Source of the DNA: Plasmopara viticola | Lineage: Eukaryota > Oomycota > Peronosporomycetes > Peronosporales > Peronosporaceae | Assembly (NCBI GenBank): GCA_001695595.3 | Contig: MBPM02000052.1 | Span: forward strand, 1 to 64,000 | Reading direction: 5' to 3' | Length of the DNA stretch: 64,000 nucleotides | Shown: positions 1 to 12,400 of the stretch, in pieces | Position numbering within the stretch: the stretch's first letter is position 1 | How the letters are laid out: the number at the start of each line of letters is the position of its first letter | Notes under the pieces: model-generated | Told to the model about the DNA's origin: nothing | Databases searched by the model: none | Seen by the model: only the letters and a program-made list of their open reading frames with translations | Made by a program: the position numbers and the translations under genes

Positions 1-178
1 GTAAGAACTACAGTTTTTTTACGAGGGAAGTGTGAGCCCGACCGAAACGAACTAGAAGGCGAAATAGAGATCGTTGCTGATCGGATGCACAAGTAGAGTG
101 TCGGAAAATACAAAGTCATAGCTTGAGGACATTAAAGATTGATGCTGTATGTAACGATTTCCCTGTTTTGTGGAAGAA

Positions 179-249
179 GCCCGTCTAGCTCAGTCGGTAG
201 AGCGCACCACTCTTAATCTTGTGGTCTGGGTTCGAGCCCCACGGGGGCG
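179..249 (+). pseudogene. Degenerate tRNA-Lys copy at the window edge
   Basis: 71 nt instead of 73. The anticodon stem reads CACCA rather than CAAGA, one base is lost in the variable/T-stem region, and another in the 3' acceptor strand. The preceding spacer lacks about 26 bp and the unit is shorter than its neighbours. All neighbours to the right are intact, so this may be real decay or poor base calling near a contig end. Confidence 0.6.
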
Positions 250-475
250 CCCACCAATACCTTTTAATTATTCGGTAAGAACTACAGTTTTTTTACGAGG
301 GAAGTGTGAGCCCGACCGAAACGAACTAGAAGGCGAAATAGAGATCGTTGCTGATCGGATGCACAAGTAGAGTGTCGGAACATGATTGCGCAGAGAGACC
401 GTTAAAATAAAAGTCATAGGCTTGAGGACATTAAAGATTGATGCTGTATGTAACGATGTTCCTGTTGTGGAAGAA

Positions 476-548
476 GCCCGTCTAGCTCAGTCGGTAGAGC
501 GCAAGACTCTTAATCTTGTGGTCGTGGGTTCGAGCCCCACGGTGGGCG
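476..548 (+). tRNA. tRNA-Lys(CTT), representative canonical copy
   Basis: Decodes AAG. The 73 nt fold as a complete cloverleaf. The acceptor stem GCCCGTC pairs with GGTGGGC, with two G-U wobbles. The D-arm is GCTC-AGTCGGTA-GAGC. The anticodon stem CAAGA/TCTTG closes the loop CTCTTAA, with anticodon CTT at positions 34-36 and U33 in place. The T-stem GTGGG/CCCAC closes TTCGAGC, and the discriminator is G73. There is no intron, and CCA is not encoded directly at the 3' end. The A box lies in the D-arm (about 483-500) and the B box GGTTCGAGCC is at 527-536, so transcription by RNA polymerase III is expected. I use this sequence as 'canonical' below; variant positions in other entries are numbered from its first base. 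Confidence 0.97.
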
Positions 549-554
549 CCCACC
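538..554 (+). other. 14-bp perfect palindrome at the tRNA 3' end (541-554)
   Basis: GGTGGGCGCCCACC spans the 3' acceptor strand, the discriminator base and the first six trailer bases. It is its own reverse complement. In the precursor RNA the trailer could pair with the acceptor 3' strand (GGTGG/CCACC around a GCGC loop) and compete with the wobble-containing acceptor stem. It recurs in nearly every unit of the window. Confidence 0.8.
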
Positions 555-778
555 AATGCCTTTTAAATTATTCGGTAAGAACTACAGTTTTTTTACGAGG
601 GAAGTGTGAGCCCGACCGAAACGAACTAGAAGGCGAAATAGAGATCGTTGCTGATCGGATGCACAAGTAGAGTGTCGGAACATGATTGCGGCAGAGAGGA
701 CCGTTAAAATACAAAGTCATAGGCTTGAGGACATTAAAGATTGATGCTGTATGTAACGATGTTCCTGTTGTGGAAGAA
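549..778 (+). other. Representative inter-tRNA spacer (230 bp)
   Basis: Contains the two T-runs, then a G/A-rich stretch (about 595-640), a segment around GATCGTTGCTGATCGGATGC, and the region leading to the next tRNA. I see no TATA box and no conserved protein frame. Open frames of 60-96 codons run through the tRNA and are by-products of the repeat. In the diverged right array, changes cluster in the T7 run and the following 40 bp, while the part around GATCGGATGCACAAG stays nearly constant. Confidence 0.6.
561..594 (+). terminator. Pol III-type T-run terminators, TTTT then T7 (representative unit)
   Basis: TTTT lies 13-16 bases after the tRNA end (561-564), and a run of seven T follows at 588-594. 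Four or more T on the coding strand is the usual RNA polymerase III stop, so the first run could be a weak stop and the second a backup. The same pair follows almost every tRNA in the window. The second run varies from about five to nine T in the right array. Confidence 0.7.
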
Positions 779-3268
779 GCCCGTCTAGCTCAGTCGGTAG
801 AGCGCAAGACTCTTAATCTTGTGGTCGTGGGTTCGAGCCCCACGGTGGGCGCCCACCAATGCCTTTTAAATTATTCGGTAAGAACTACAGTTTTTTACGA
901 GGGAAGTGTGAGCCCGACCGAAACGAACTAGAAGGCGAAATAGAGATCGTTGCTGATCGGATGCACAAGTAGAGTGTCGGAACATGATTGCGGCAGAGAG
1001 GACCGTTAAAATACAAAGTCATAGGCTTGAGGACATTAAAGATTGATGCTGTATGTAACGATGTTCCTGTTGTGGAAGAAGCCCGTCTAGCTCAGTCGGT
1101 AGAGCGCAAGACTCTTAATCTTGTGGTCGTGGGTTCGAGCCCCACGGTGGGCGCCCACCAATGCCTTTTAAATTATTCGGTAAGAACTACAGTTTTTTTA
1201 CGAGGGAAGTGTGAGCCCGACCGAAACGAACTAGAAGGCGAAATAGAGATCGTTGCTGATCGGATGCACAAGTAGAGTGTCGGAACATGATTGCGGCAGA
1301 GAGGACCGTTAAAATAAAAGTCATAGGCTTGAGGACATTAAAGATTGATGCTGTATGTAACGATGTTCCTGTTGTGGAAGAAGCCCGTCTAGCTCAGTCG
1401 GTAGAGCGCAAGACTCTTAATCTTGTGGTCGTGGGTTCGAGCCCCACGGTGGGCGCCCACCAATGCCTTTTAAATTATTCGGTAAGAACTACAGTTTTTT
1501 TACGAGGGAAGTGTGAGCCCGACCGAAACGAACTAGAAGGCGAAATAGAGATCGTTGCTGATCGGATGCACAAGTAGAGTGTCGGAACATGATTGCGGCA
1601 GAGAGGACCGTTAAAATAAAAGTCATAGGCTTGAGGACATTAAAGATTGATGCTGTATGTAACGATGTTCCTGTTGTGGAAGAAGCCCGTCTAGCTCAGT
1701 CGGTAGAGCGCAAGACTCTTAATCTTGTGGTCGTGGGTTCGAGCCCCACGGTGGGCGCCCACCAATGCCTTTTAAATTATTCGGTAAGAACTACAGTTTT
1801 TTTACGAGGGAAGTGTGAGCCCGACCGAAACGAACTAGAAGGCGAAATAGAGATCGTTGCTGATCGGATGCACAAGTAGAGTGTCGGAACATGATTGCGG
1901 CAGAGAGGACCGTTAAAATACAAAGTCATAGGCTTGAGGACATTAAAGATTGATGCTGTATGTAACGATGTTCCTGTTGTGGAAGAAGCCCGTCTAGCTC
2001 AGTCGGTAGAGCGCAAGACTCTTAATCTTGTGGTCGTGGGTTCGAGCCCCACGGTGGGCGCCCACCAATGCCTTTTAAATTATTCGGTAAGAACTACAGT
2101 TTTTTTACGAGGGAAGTGTGAGCCCGACCGAAACGAACTAGAAGGCGAAATAGAGATCGTTGCTGATCGGATGCACAAGTAGAGTGTCGGAACATGATTG
2201 CGGCAGAGAGGACCGTTAAAATAAAAGTCATAGGCTTGAGGACATTAAAGATTGATGCTGTATGTAACGATGTTCCTGTTGTGGAAGAAGCCCGTCTAGC
2301 TCAGTCGGTAGAGCGCAAGACTCTTAATCTTGTGGTCGTGGGTTCGAGCCCCACGGTGGGCGCCCACCAATGCCTTTTAAATTATTCGGTAAGAACTACA
2401 GTTTTTTTACGAGGGAAGTGTGAGCCCGACCGAAACGAACTAGAAGGCGAAATAGAGATCGTTGCTGATCGGATGCACAAGTAGAGTGTCGGAACATGAT
2501 TGCGGCAGAGAGGACCGTTAAAATAAAAGTCATAGGCTTGAGGACATTAAAGATTGATGCTGTATGTAACGATGTTCCTGTTGTGGAAGAAGCCCGTCTA
2601 GCTCAGTCGGTAGAGCGCAAGACTCTTAATCTTGTGGTCGTGGGTTCGAGCCCCACGGTGGGCGCCCACCAATGCCTTTTAAATTATTAGGTAAGAACTA
2701 CAGTTTTTTTACGAGGGAAGTGTGAGCCCGACCGAAACGAACTAGAAGGCGAAATAGAGATCGTTGCTGATCGGATGCACAAGTAGAGTGTCGGAACATG
2801 ATTGCGGCAGAGAGGACCGTTAGAATAAAAGTCATAGGCTTGAGGACATTAAAGATTGATGCTGTATGTAACGATGTTCCTGTTGTGGAAGAAGCCCGTC
2901 TAGCTCAGTCGGTAGAGCGCAAGACTCTTAATCTTGTGGTCGTGGGTTCGAGCCCCACGGTGGGCGCCCACCAATGCCTTTTAAATTATTCGGTAAGAAC
3001 TACAGTTTTTTTACGAGGGAAGTGTGAGCCCGACCGAAACGAACTAGAAGGCGAAATAGAGATCGTTGCTGATCGGATGCACAAGTAGAGTGTCGGAACA
3101 TGATTGCGGCAGAGAGGACCGTTAAAATAAAAGTCATAGGCTTGAGGACATTAAAGATTGATGCTGTATGTAACGATGTTCCTGTTGTGGAAGAAGCCCG
3201 TCTAGCTCAGTCGGTAGAGCGCAAGACTCTTAATCTTGTGGTCGTGGGTTCGAGCCCCACGGTGGGCG
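779..3268 (+). tRNA. Nine canonical tRNA-Lys(CTT) copies, mixed 302/303-bp units
   Basis: Each copy is 73 nt and matches the copy at 476. Starts: 779, 1081, 1383, 1685, 1988, 2290, 2592, 2894, 3196. The units alternate between the 302- and 303-bp types. TTAGG replaces TTCGG after the copies at 2592 and 3196. The spacer after 779 has a T-run one base shorter. Confidence 0.95.
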
Positions 3269-3498
3269 CCCACCAATGCCTTTTAAATTATTAGGTAAGA
3301 ACTACAGTTTTTTTACGAGGGAAGTGTGAGCCCGACCGAAACGAACTAGAAGGCGAAATAGAGATCGTTGCTGATCGGATGCACAAGTAGAGTGTCGGAA
3401 CATGATTGCGGCAGAGAGGACCGTTAAAATACAAAGTCATAGGCTTGAGGACATTAAAGATTGATGCTGTATGTAACGATGTTCCTGTTGTGGAAGAA

Positions 3499-6400
3499 GC
3501 CCGTCTAGCTCAGTCGGTAGAGCGCAAGACTCTTAATCTTGTGGTCGTGGGTTCGAGCCCCACGGTGGGCGCCCACCAATGCCTTTTAAATTATTCGGTA
3601 AGAACTACAGTTTTTTTACGAGGGAAGTGTGAGCCCGACCGAAACGAACTAGAAGGCGAAATAGAGATCGTTGCTGATCGGATGCACAAGTAGAGTGTCG
3701 GAACATGATTGCGGCAGAGAGGACCGTTAAAATACAAAGTCATAGGCTTGAGGACATTAAAGATTGATGCTGTATGTAACGATGTTCCTGTTGTGGAAGA
3801 AGCCCGTCTAGCTCAGTCGGTAGAGCGCAAGACTCTTAATCTTGTGGTCGTGGGTTCGAGCCCCACGGTGGGCGCCCACCAATGCCTTTTAAATTATTCG
3901 GTAAGAACTACAGTTTTTTTACGAGGGAAGTGTGAGCCCGACCGAAACGAACTAGAAGGCGAAATAGAGATCGTTGCTGATCGGATGCACAAGTAGAGTG
4001 TCGGAACATGATTGCGGCAGAGAGGACCGTTAAAATACAAAGTCATAGGCTTGAGGACATTAAAGATTGATGCTGTATGTAACGATGTTCCTGTTGTGGA
4101 AGAAGCCCGTCTAGCTCAGTCGGTAGAGCGCAAGACTCTTAATCTTGTGGTCGTGGGTTCGAGCCCCACGGTGGGCGCCCACCAATGCCTTTTAAATTAT
4201 TCGGTAAGAACTACAGTTTTTTTACGAGGGAAGTGTGAGCCCGACCGAAACGAACTAGAAGGCGAAATAGAGATCGTTGCTGATCGGATGCACAAGTAGA
4301 GTGTCGGAACATGATTGCGGCAGAGAGGACCGTTAAAATACAAAGTCATAGGCTTGAGGACATTAAAGATTGATGCTGTATGTAACGATGTTCCTGTTGT
4401 GGAAGAAGCCCGTCTAGCTCAGTCGGTAGAGCGCAAGACTCTTAATCTTGTGGTCGTGGGTTCGAGCCCCACGGTGGGCGCCCACCAATGCCTTTTAAAT
4501 TATTCGGTAAGAACTACAGTTTTTTTACGAGGGAAGTGTGAGCCCGACCGAAACGAACTAGAAGGCGAAATAGAGATCGTTGCTGATCGGATGCACAAGT
4601 AGAGTGTCGGAACATGATTGCGGCAGAGAGGACCGTTAAAATACAAAGTCATAGGCTTGAGGACATTAAAGATTGATGCTGTATGTAACGATGTTCCTGT
4701 TGTGGAAGAAGCCCGTCTAGCTCAGTCGGTAGAGCGCAAGACTCTTAATCTTGTGGTCGTGGGTTCGAGCCCCACGGTGGGCGCCCACCAATGCCTTTTA
4801 AATTATTCGGTAAGAACTACAGTTTTTTTACGAGGGAAGTGTGAGCCCGACCGAAACGAACTAGAAGGCGAAATAGAGATCGTTGCTGATCGGATGCACA
4901 AGTAGAGTGTCGGAACATGATTGCGGCAGAGAGGACCGTTAAAATACAAAGTCATAGGCTTGAGGACATTAAAGATTGATGCTGTATGTAACGATGTTCC
5001 TGTTGTGGAAGAAGCCCGTCTAGCTCAGTCGGTAGAGCGCAAGACTCTTAATCTTGTGGTCGTGGGTTCGAGCCCCACGGTGGGCGCCCACCAATGCCTT
5101 TTAAATTATTCGGTAAGAACTACAGTTTTTTTACGAGGGAAGTGTGAGCCCGACCGAAACGAACTAGAAGGCGAAATAGAGATCGTTGCTGATCGGATGC
5201 ACAAGTAGAGTGTCGGAACATGATTGCGGCAGAGAGGACCGTTAAAATACAAAGTCATAGGCTTGAGGACATTAAAGATTGATGCTGTATGTAACGATGT
5301 TCCTGTTGTGGAAGAAGCCCGTCTAGCTCAGTCGGTAGAGCGCAAGACTCTTAATCTTGTGGTCGTGGGTTCGAGCCCCACGGTGGGCGCCCACCAATGC
5401 CTTTTAAATTATTCGGTAAGAACTACAGTTTTTTTACGAGGGAAGTGTGAGCCCGACCGAAACGAACTAGAAGGCGAAATAGAGATCGTTGCTGATCGGA
5501 TGCACAAGTAGAGTGTCGGAACATGATTGCGGCAGAGAGGACCGTTAAAATACAAAGTCATAGGCTTGAGGACATTAAAGATTGATGCTGTATGTAACGA
5601 TGTTCCTGTTGTGGAAGAAGCCCGTCTAGCTCAGTCGGTAGAGCGCAAGACTCTTAATCTTGTGGTCGTGGGTTCGAGCCCCACGGTGGGCGCCCACCAA
5701 TGCCTTTTAAATTATTCGGTAAGAACTACAGTTTTTTTACGAGGGAAGTGTGAGCCCGACCGAAACGAACTAGAAGGCGAAATAGAGATCGTTGCTGATC
5801 GGATGCACAAGTAGAGTGTCGGAACATGATTGCGGCAGAGAGGACCGTTAAAATACAAAGTCATAGGCTTGAGGACATTAAAGATTGATGCTGTATGTAA
5901 CGATGTTCCTGTTGTGGAAGAAGCCCGTCTAGCTCAGTCGGTAGAGCGCAAGACTCTTAATCTTGTGGTCGTGGGTTCGAGCCCCACGGTGGGCGCCCAC
6001 CAATGCCTTTTAAATTATTAGGTAAGAACTACAGTTTTTTTACGAGGGAAGTGTGAGCCCGACCGAAACGAACTAGAAGGCGAAATAGAGATCGTTGCTG
6101 ATCGGATGCACAAGTAGAGTGTCGGAACATGATTGCGGCAGAGAGGACCGTTAAAATACAAAGTCATAGGCTTGAGGACATTAAAGATTGATGCTGTATG
6201 TAACGATGTTCCTGTTGTGGAAGAAGCCCGTCTAGCTCAGTCGGTAGAGCGCAAGACTCTTAATCTTGTGGTCGTGGGTTCGAGCCCCACGGTGGGCGCC
6301 CACCAATGCCTTTTAAATTATTCGGTAAGAACTACAGTTTTTTTACGAGGGAAGTGTGAGCCCGACCGAAACGAACTAGAAGGCGAAATAGAGATCGTTG

Positions 6401-9400
6401 CTGATCGGATGCACAAGTAGAGTGTCGGAACATGATTGCGGCAGAGAGGACCGTTAAAATACAAAGTCATAGGCTTGAGGACATTAAAGATTGATGCTGT
6501 ATGTAACGATGTTCCTGTTGTGGAAGAAGCCCGTCTAGCTCAGTCGGTAGAGCGCAAGACTCTTAATCTTGTGGTCGTGGGTTCGAGCCCCACGGTGGGC
6601 GCCCACCAATGCCTTTTAAATTATTCGGTAAGAACTACAGTTTTTTTACGAGGGAAGTGTGAGCCCGACCGAAACGAACTAGAAGGCGAAATAGAGATCG
6701 TTGCTGATCGGATGCACAAGTAGAGTGTCGGAACATGATTGCGGCAGAGAGGACCGTTAAAATACAAAGTCATAGGCTTGAGGACATTAAAGATTGATGC
6801 TGTATGTAACGATGTTCCTGTTGTGGAAGAAGCCCGTCTAGCTCAGTCGGTAGAGCGCAAGACTCTTAATCTTGTGGTCGTGGGTTCGAGCCCCACGGTG
6901 GGCGCCCACCAATGCCTTTTAAATTATTCGGTAAGAACTACAGTTTTTTTACGAGGGAAGTGTGAGCCCGACCGAAACGAACTAGAAGGCGAAATAGAGA
7001 TCGTTGCTGATCGGATGCACAAGTAGAGTGTCGGAACATGATTGCGGCAGAGAGGACCGTTAAAATACAAAGTCATAGGCTTGAGGACATTAAAGATTGA
7101 TGCTGTATGTAACGATGTTCCTGTTGTGGAAGAAGCCCGTCTAGCTCAGTCGGTAGAGCGCAAGACTCTTAATCTTGTGGTCGTGGGTTCGAGCCCCACG
7201 GTGGGCGCCCACCAATGCCTTTTAAATTATTCGGTAAGAACTACAGTTTTTTTACGAGGGAAGTGTGAGCCCGACCGAAACGAACTAGAAGGCGAAATAG
7301 AGATCGTTGCTGATCGGATGCACAAGTAGAGTGTCGGAACATGATTGCGGCAGAGAGGACCGTTAAAATACAAAGTCATAGGCTTGAGGACATTAAAGAT
7401 TGATGCTGTATGTAACGATGTTCCTGTTGTGGAAGAAGCCCGTCTAGCTCAGTCGGTAGAGCGCAAGACTCTTAATCTTGTGGTCGTGGGTTCGAGCCCC
7501 ACGGTGGGCGCCCACCAATGCCTTTTAAATTATTCGGTAAGAACTACAGTTTTTTTACGAGGGAAGTGTGAGCCCGACCGAAACGAACTAGAAGGCGAAA
7601 TAGAGATCGTTGCTGATCGGATGCACAAGTAGAGTGTCGGAACATGATTGCGGCAGAGAGGACCGTTAAAATACAAAGTCATAGGCTTGAGGACATTAAA
7701 GATTGATGCTGTATGTAACGATGTTCCTGTTGTGGAAGAAGCCCGTCTAGCTCAGTCGGTAGAGCGCAAGACTCTTAATCTTGTGGTCGTGGGTTCGAGC
7801 CCCACGGTGGGCGCCCACCAATGCCTTTTAAATTATTCGGTAAGAACTACAGTTTTTTTACGAGGGAAGTGTGAGCCCGACCGAAACGAACTAGAAGGCG
7901 AAATAGAGATCGTTGCTGATCGGATGCACAAGTAGAGTGTCGGAACATGATTGCGGCAGAGAGGACCGTTAAAATACAAAGTCATAGGCTTGAGGACATT
8001 AAAGATTGATGCTGTATGTAACGATGTTCCTGTTGTGGAAGAAGCCCGTCTAGCTCAGTCGGTAGAGCGCAAGACTCTTAATCTTGTGGTCGTGGGTTCG
8101 AGCCCCACGGTGGGCGCCCACCAATGCCTTTTAAATTATTCGGTAAGAACTACAGTTTTTTTACGAGGGAAGTGTGAGCCCGACCGAAACGAACTAGAAG
8201 GCGAAATAGAGATCGTTGCTGATCGGATGCACAAGTAGAGTGTCGGAACATGATTGCGGCAGAGAGGACCGTTAAAATACAAAGTCATAGGCTTGAGGAC
8301 ATTAAAGATTGATGCTGTATGTAACGATGTTCCTGTTGTGGAAGAAGCCCGTCTAGCTCAGTCGGTAGAGCGCAAGACTCTTAATCTTGTGGTCGTGGGT
8401 TCGAGCCCCACGGTGGGCGCCCACCAATGCCTTTTAAATTATTCGGTAAGAACTACAGTTTTTTTACGAGGGAAGTGTGAGCCCGACCGAAACGAACTAG
8501 AAGGCGAAATAGAGATCGTTGCTGATCGGATGCACAAGTAGAGTGTCGGAACATGATTGCGGCAGAGAGGACCGTTAAAATACAAAGTCATAGGCTTGAG
8601 GACATTAAAGATTGATGCTGTATGTAACGATGTTCCTGTTGTGGAAGAAGCCCGTCTAGCTCAGTCGGTAGAGCGCAAGACTCTTAATCTTGTGGTCGTG
8701 GGTTCGAGCCCCACGGTGGGCGCCCACCAATGCCTTTTAAATTATTCGGTAAGAACTACAGTTTTTTTACGAGGGAAGTGTGAGCCCGACCGAAACGAAC
8801 TAGAAGGCGAAATAGAGATCGTTGCTGATCGGATGCACAAGTAGAGTGTCGGAACATGATTGCGGCAGAGAGGACCGTTAAAATACAAAGTCATAGGCTT
8901 GAGGACATTAAAGATTGATGCTGTATGTAACGATGTTCCTGTTGTGGAAGAAGCCCGTCTAGCTCAGTCGGTAGAGCGCAAGACTCTTAATCTTGTGGTC
9001 GTGGGTTCGAGCCCCACGGTGGGCGCCCACCAATGCCTTTTAAATTATTCGGTAAGAACTACAGTTTTTTTACGAGGGAAGTGTGAGCCCGACCGAAACG
9101 AACTAGAAGGCGAAATAGAGATCGTTGCTGATCGGATGCACAAGTAGAGTGTCGGAACATGATTGCGGCAGAGAGGACCGTTAAAATACAAAGTCATAGG
9201 CTTGAGGACATTAAAGATTGATGCTGTATGTAACGATGTTCCTGTTGTGGAAGAAGCCCGTCTAGCTCAGTCGGTAGAGCGCAAGACTCTTAATCTTGTG
9301 GTCGTGGGTTCGAGCCCCACGGTGGGCGCCCACCAATGCCTTTTAAATTATTCGGTAAGAACTACAGTTTTTTTACGAGGGAAGTGTGAGCCCGACCGAA

Positions 9401-12400
9401 ACGAACTAGAAGGCGAAATAGAGATCGTTGCTGATCGGATGCACAAGTAGAGTGTCGGAACATGATTGCGGCAGAGAGGACCGTTAAAATACAAAGTCAT
9501 AGGCTTGAGGACATTAAAGATTGATGCTGTATGTAACGATGTTCCTGTTGTGGAAGAAGCCCGTCTAGCTCAGTCGGTAGAGCGCAAGACTCTTAATCTT
9601 GTGGTCGTGGGTTCGAGCCCCACGGTGGGCGCCCACCAATGCCTTTTAAATTATTCGGTAAGAACTACAGTTTTTTTACGAGGGAAGTGTGAGCCCGACC
9701 GAAACGAACTAGAAGGCGAAATAGAGATCGTTGCTGATCGGATGCACAAGTAGAGTGTCGGAACATGATTGCGGCAGAGAGGACCGTTAAAATACAAAGT
9801 CATAGGCTTGAGGACATTAAAGATTGATGCTGTATGTAACGATGTTCCTGTTGTGGAAGAAGCCCGTCTAGCTCAGTCGGTAGAGCGCAAGACTCTTAAT
9901 CTTGTGGTCGTGGGTTCGAGCCCCACGGTGGGCGCCCACCAATGCCTTTTAAATTATTCGGTAAGAACTACAGTTTTTTTACGAGGGAAGTGTGAGCCCG
10001 ACCGAAACGAACTAGAAGGCGAAATAGAGATCGTTGCTGATCGGATGCACAAGTAGAGTGTCGGAACATGATTGCGGCAGAGAGGACCGTTAAAATACAA
10101 AGTCATAGGCTTGAGGACATTAAAGATTGATGCTGTATGTAACGATGTTCCTGTTGTGGAAGAAGCCCGTCTAGCTCAGTCGGTAGAGCGCAAGACTCTT
10201 AATCTTGTGGTCGTGGGTTCGAGCCCCACGGTGGGCGCCCACCAATGCCTTTTAAATTATTCGGTAAGAACTACAGTTTTTTTACGAGGGAAGTGTGAGC
10301 CCGACCGAAACGAACTAGAAGGCGAAATAGAGATCGTTGCTGATCGGATGCACAAGTAGAGTGTCGGAACATGATTGCGGCAGAGAGGACCGTTAAAATA
10401 CAAAGTCATAGGCTTGAGGACATTAAAGATTGATGCTGTATGTAACGATGTTCCTGTTGTGGAAGAAGCCCGTCTAGCTCAGTCGGTAGAGCGCAAGACT
10501 CTTAATCTTGTGGTCGTGGGTTCGAGCCCCACGGTGGGCGCCCACCAATGCCTTTTAAATTATTCGGTAAGAACTACAGTTTTTTTACGAGGGAAGTGTG
10601 AGCCCGACCGAAACGAACTAGAAGGCGAAATAGAGATCGTTGCTGATCGGATGCACAAGTAGAGTGTCGGAACATGATTGCGGCAGAGAGGACCGTTAAA
10701 ATACAAAGTCATAGGCTTGAGGACATTAAAGATTGATGCTGTATGTAACGATGTTCCTGTTGTGGAAGAAGCCCGTCTAGCTCAGTCGGTAGAGCGCAAG
10801 ACTCTTAATCTTGTGGTCGTGGGTTCGAGCCCCACGGTGGGCGCCCACCAATGCCTTTTAAATTATTCGGTAAGAACTACAGTTTTTTTACGAGGGAAGT
10901 GTGAGCCCGACCGAAACGAACTAGAAGGCGAAATAGAGATCGTTGCTGATCGGATGCACAAGTAGAGTGTCGGAACATGATTGCGGCAGAGAGGACCGTT
11001 AAAATACAAAGTCATAGGCTTGAGGACATTAAAGATTGATGCTGTATGTAACGATGTTCCTGTTGTGGAAGAAGCCCGTCTAGCTCAGTCGGTAGAGCGC
11101 AAGACTCTTAATCTTGTGGTCGTGGGTTCGAGCCCCACGGTGGGCGCCCACCAATGCCTTTTAAATTATTCGGTAAGAACTACAGTTTTTTTACGAGGGA
11201 AGTGTGAGCCCGACCGAAACGAACTAGAAGGCGAAATAGAGATCGTTGCTGATCGGATGCACAAGTAGAGTGTCGGAACATGATTGCGGCAGAGAGGACC
11301 GTTAAAATACAAAGTCATAGGCTTGAGGACATTAAAGATTGATGCTGTATGTAACGATGTTCCTGTTGTGGAAGAAGCCCGTCTAGCTCAGTCGGTAGAG
11401 CGCAAGACTCTTAATCTTGTGGTCGTGGGTTCGAGCCCCACGGTGGGCGCCCACCAATGCCTTTTAAATTATTCGGTAAGAACTACAGTTTTTTTACGAG
11501 GGAAGTGTGAGCCCGACCGAAACGAACTAGAAGGCGAAATAGAGATCGTTGCTGATCGGATGCACAAGTAGAGTGTCGGAACATGATTGCGGCAGAGAGG
11601 ACCGTTAAAATACAAAGTCATAGGCTTGAGGACATTAAAGATTGATGCTGTATGTAACGATGTTCCTGTTGTGGAAGAAGCCCGTCTAGCTCAGTCGGTA
11701 GAGCGCAAGACTCTTAATCTTGTGGTCGTGGGTTCGAGCCCCACGGTGGGCGCCCACCAATGCCTTTTAAATTATTCGGTAAGAACTACAGTTTTTTTAC
11801 GAGGGAAGTGTGAGCCCGACCGAAACGAACTAGAAGGCGAAATAGAGATCGTTGCTGATCGGATGCACAAGTAGAGTGTCGGAACATGATTGCGGCAGAG
11901 AGGACCGTTAAAATACAAAGTCATAGGCTTGAGGACATTAAAGATTGATGCTGTATGTAACGATGTTCCTGTTGTGGAAGAAGCCCGTCTAGCTCAGTCG
12001 GTAGAGCGCAAGACTCTTAATCTTGTGGTCGTGGGTTCGAGCCCCACGGTGGGCGCCCACCAATGCCTTTTAAATTATTCGGTAAGAACTACAGTTTTTT
12101 TACGAGGGAAGTGTGAGCCCGACCGAAACGAACTAGAAGGCGAAATAGAGATCGTTGCTGATCGGATGCACAAGTAGAGTGTCGGAACATGATTGCGGCA
12201 GAGAGGACCGTTAAAATACAAAGTCATAGGCTTGAGGACATTAAAGATTGATGCTGTATGTAACGATGTTCCTGTTGTGGAAGAAGCCCGTCTAGCTCAG
12301 TCGGTAGAGCGCAAGACTCTTAATCTTGTGGTCGTGGGTTCGAGCCCCACGGTGGGCGCCCACCAATGCCTTTTAAATTATTCGGTAAGAACTACAGTTT

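Noticed and set aside
549..557. Encoded CCA after the tRNA
   Set aside because: A CCA occurs in the trailer but begins several bases after the discriminator base, so CCA must be added after processing, as usual in eukaryotes.
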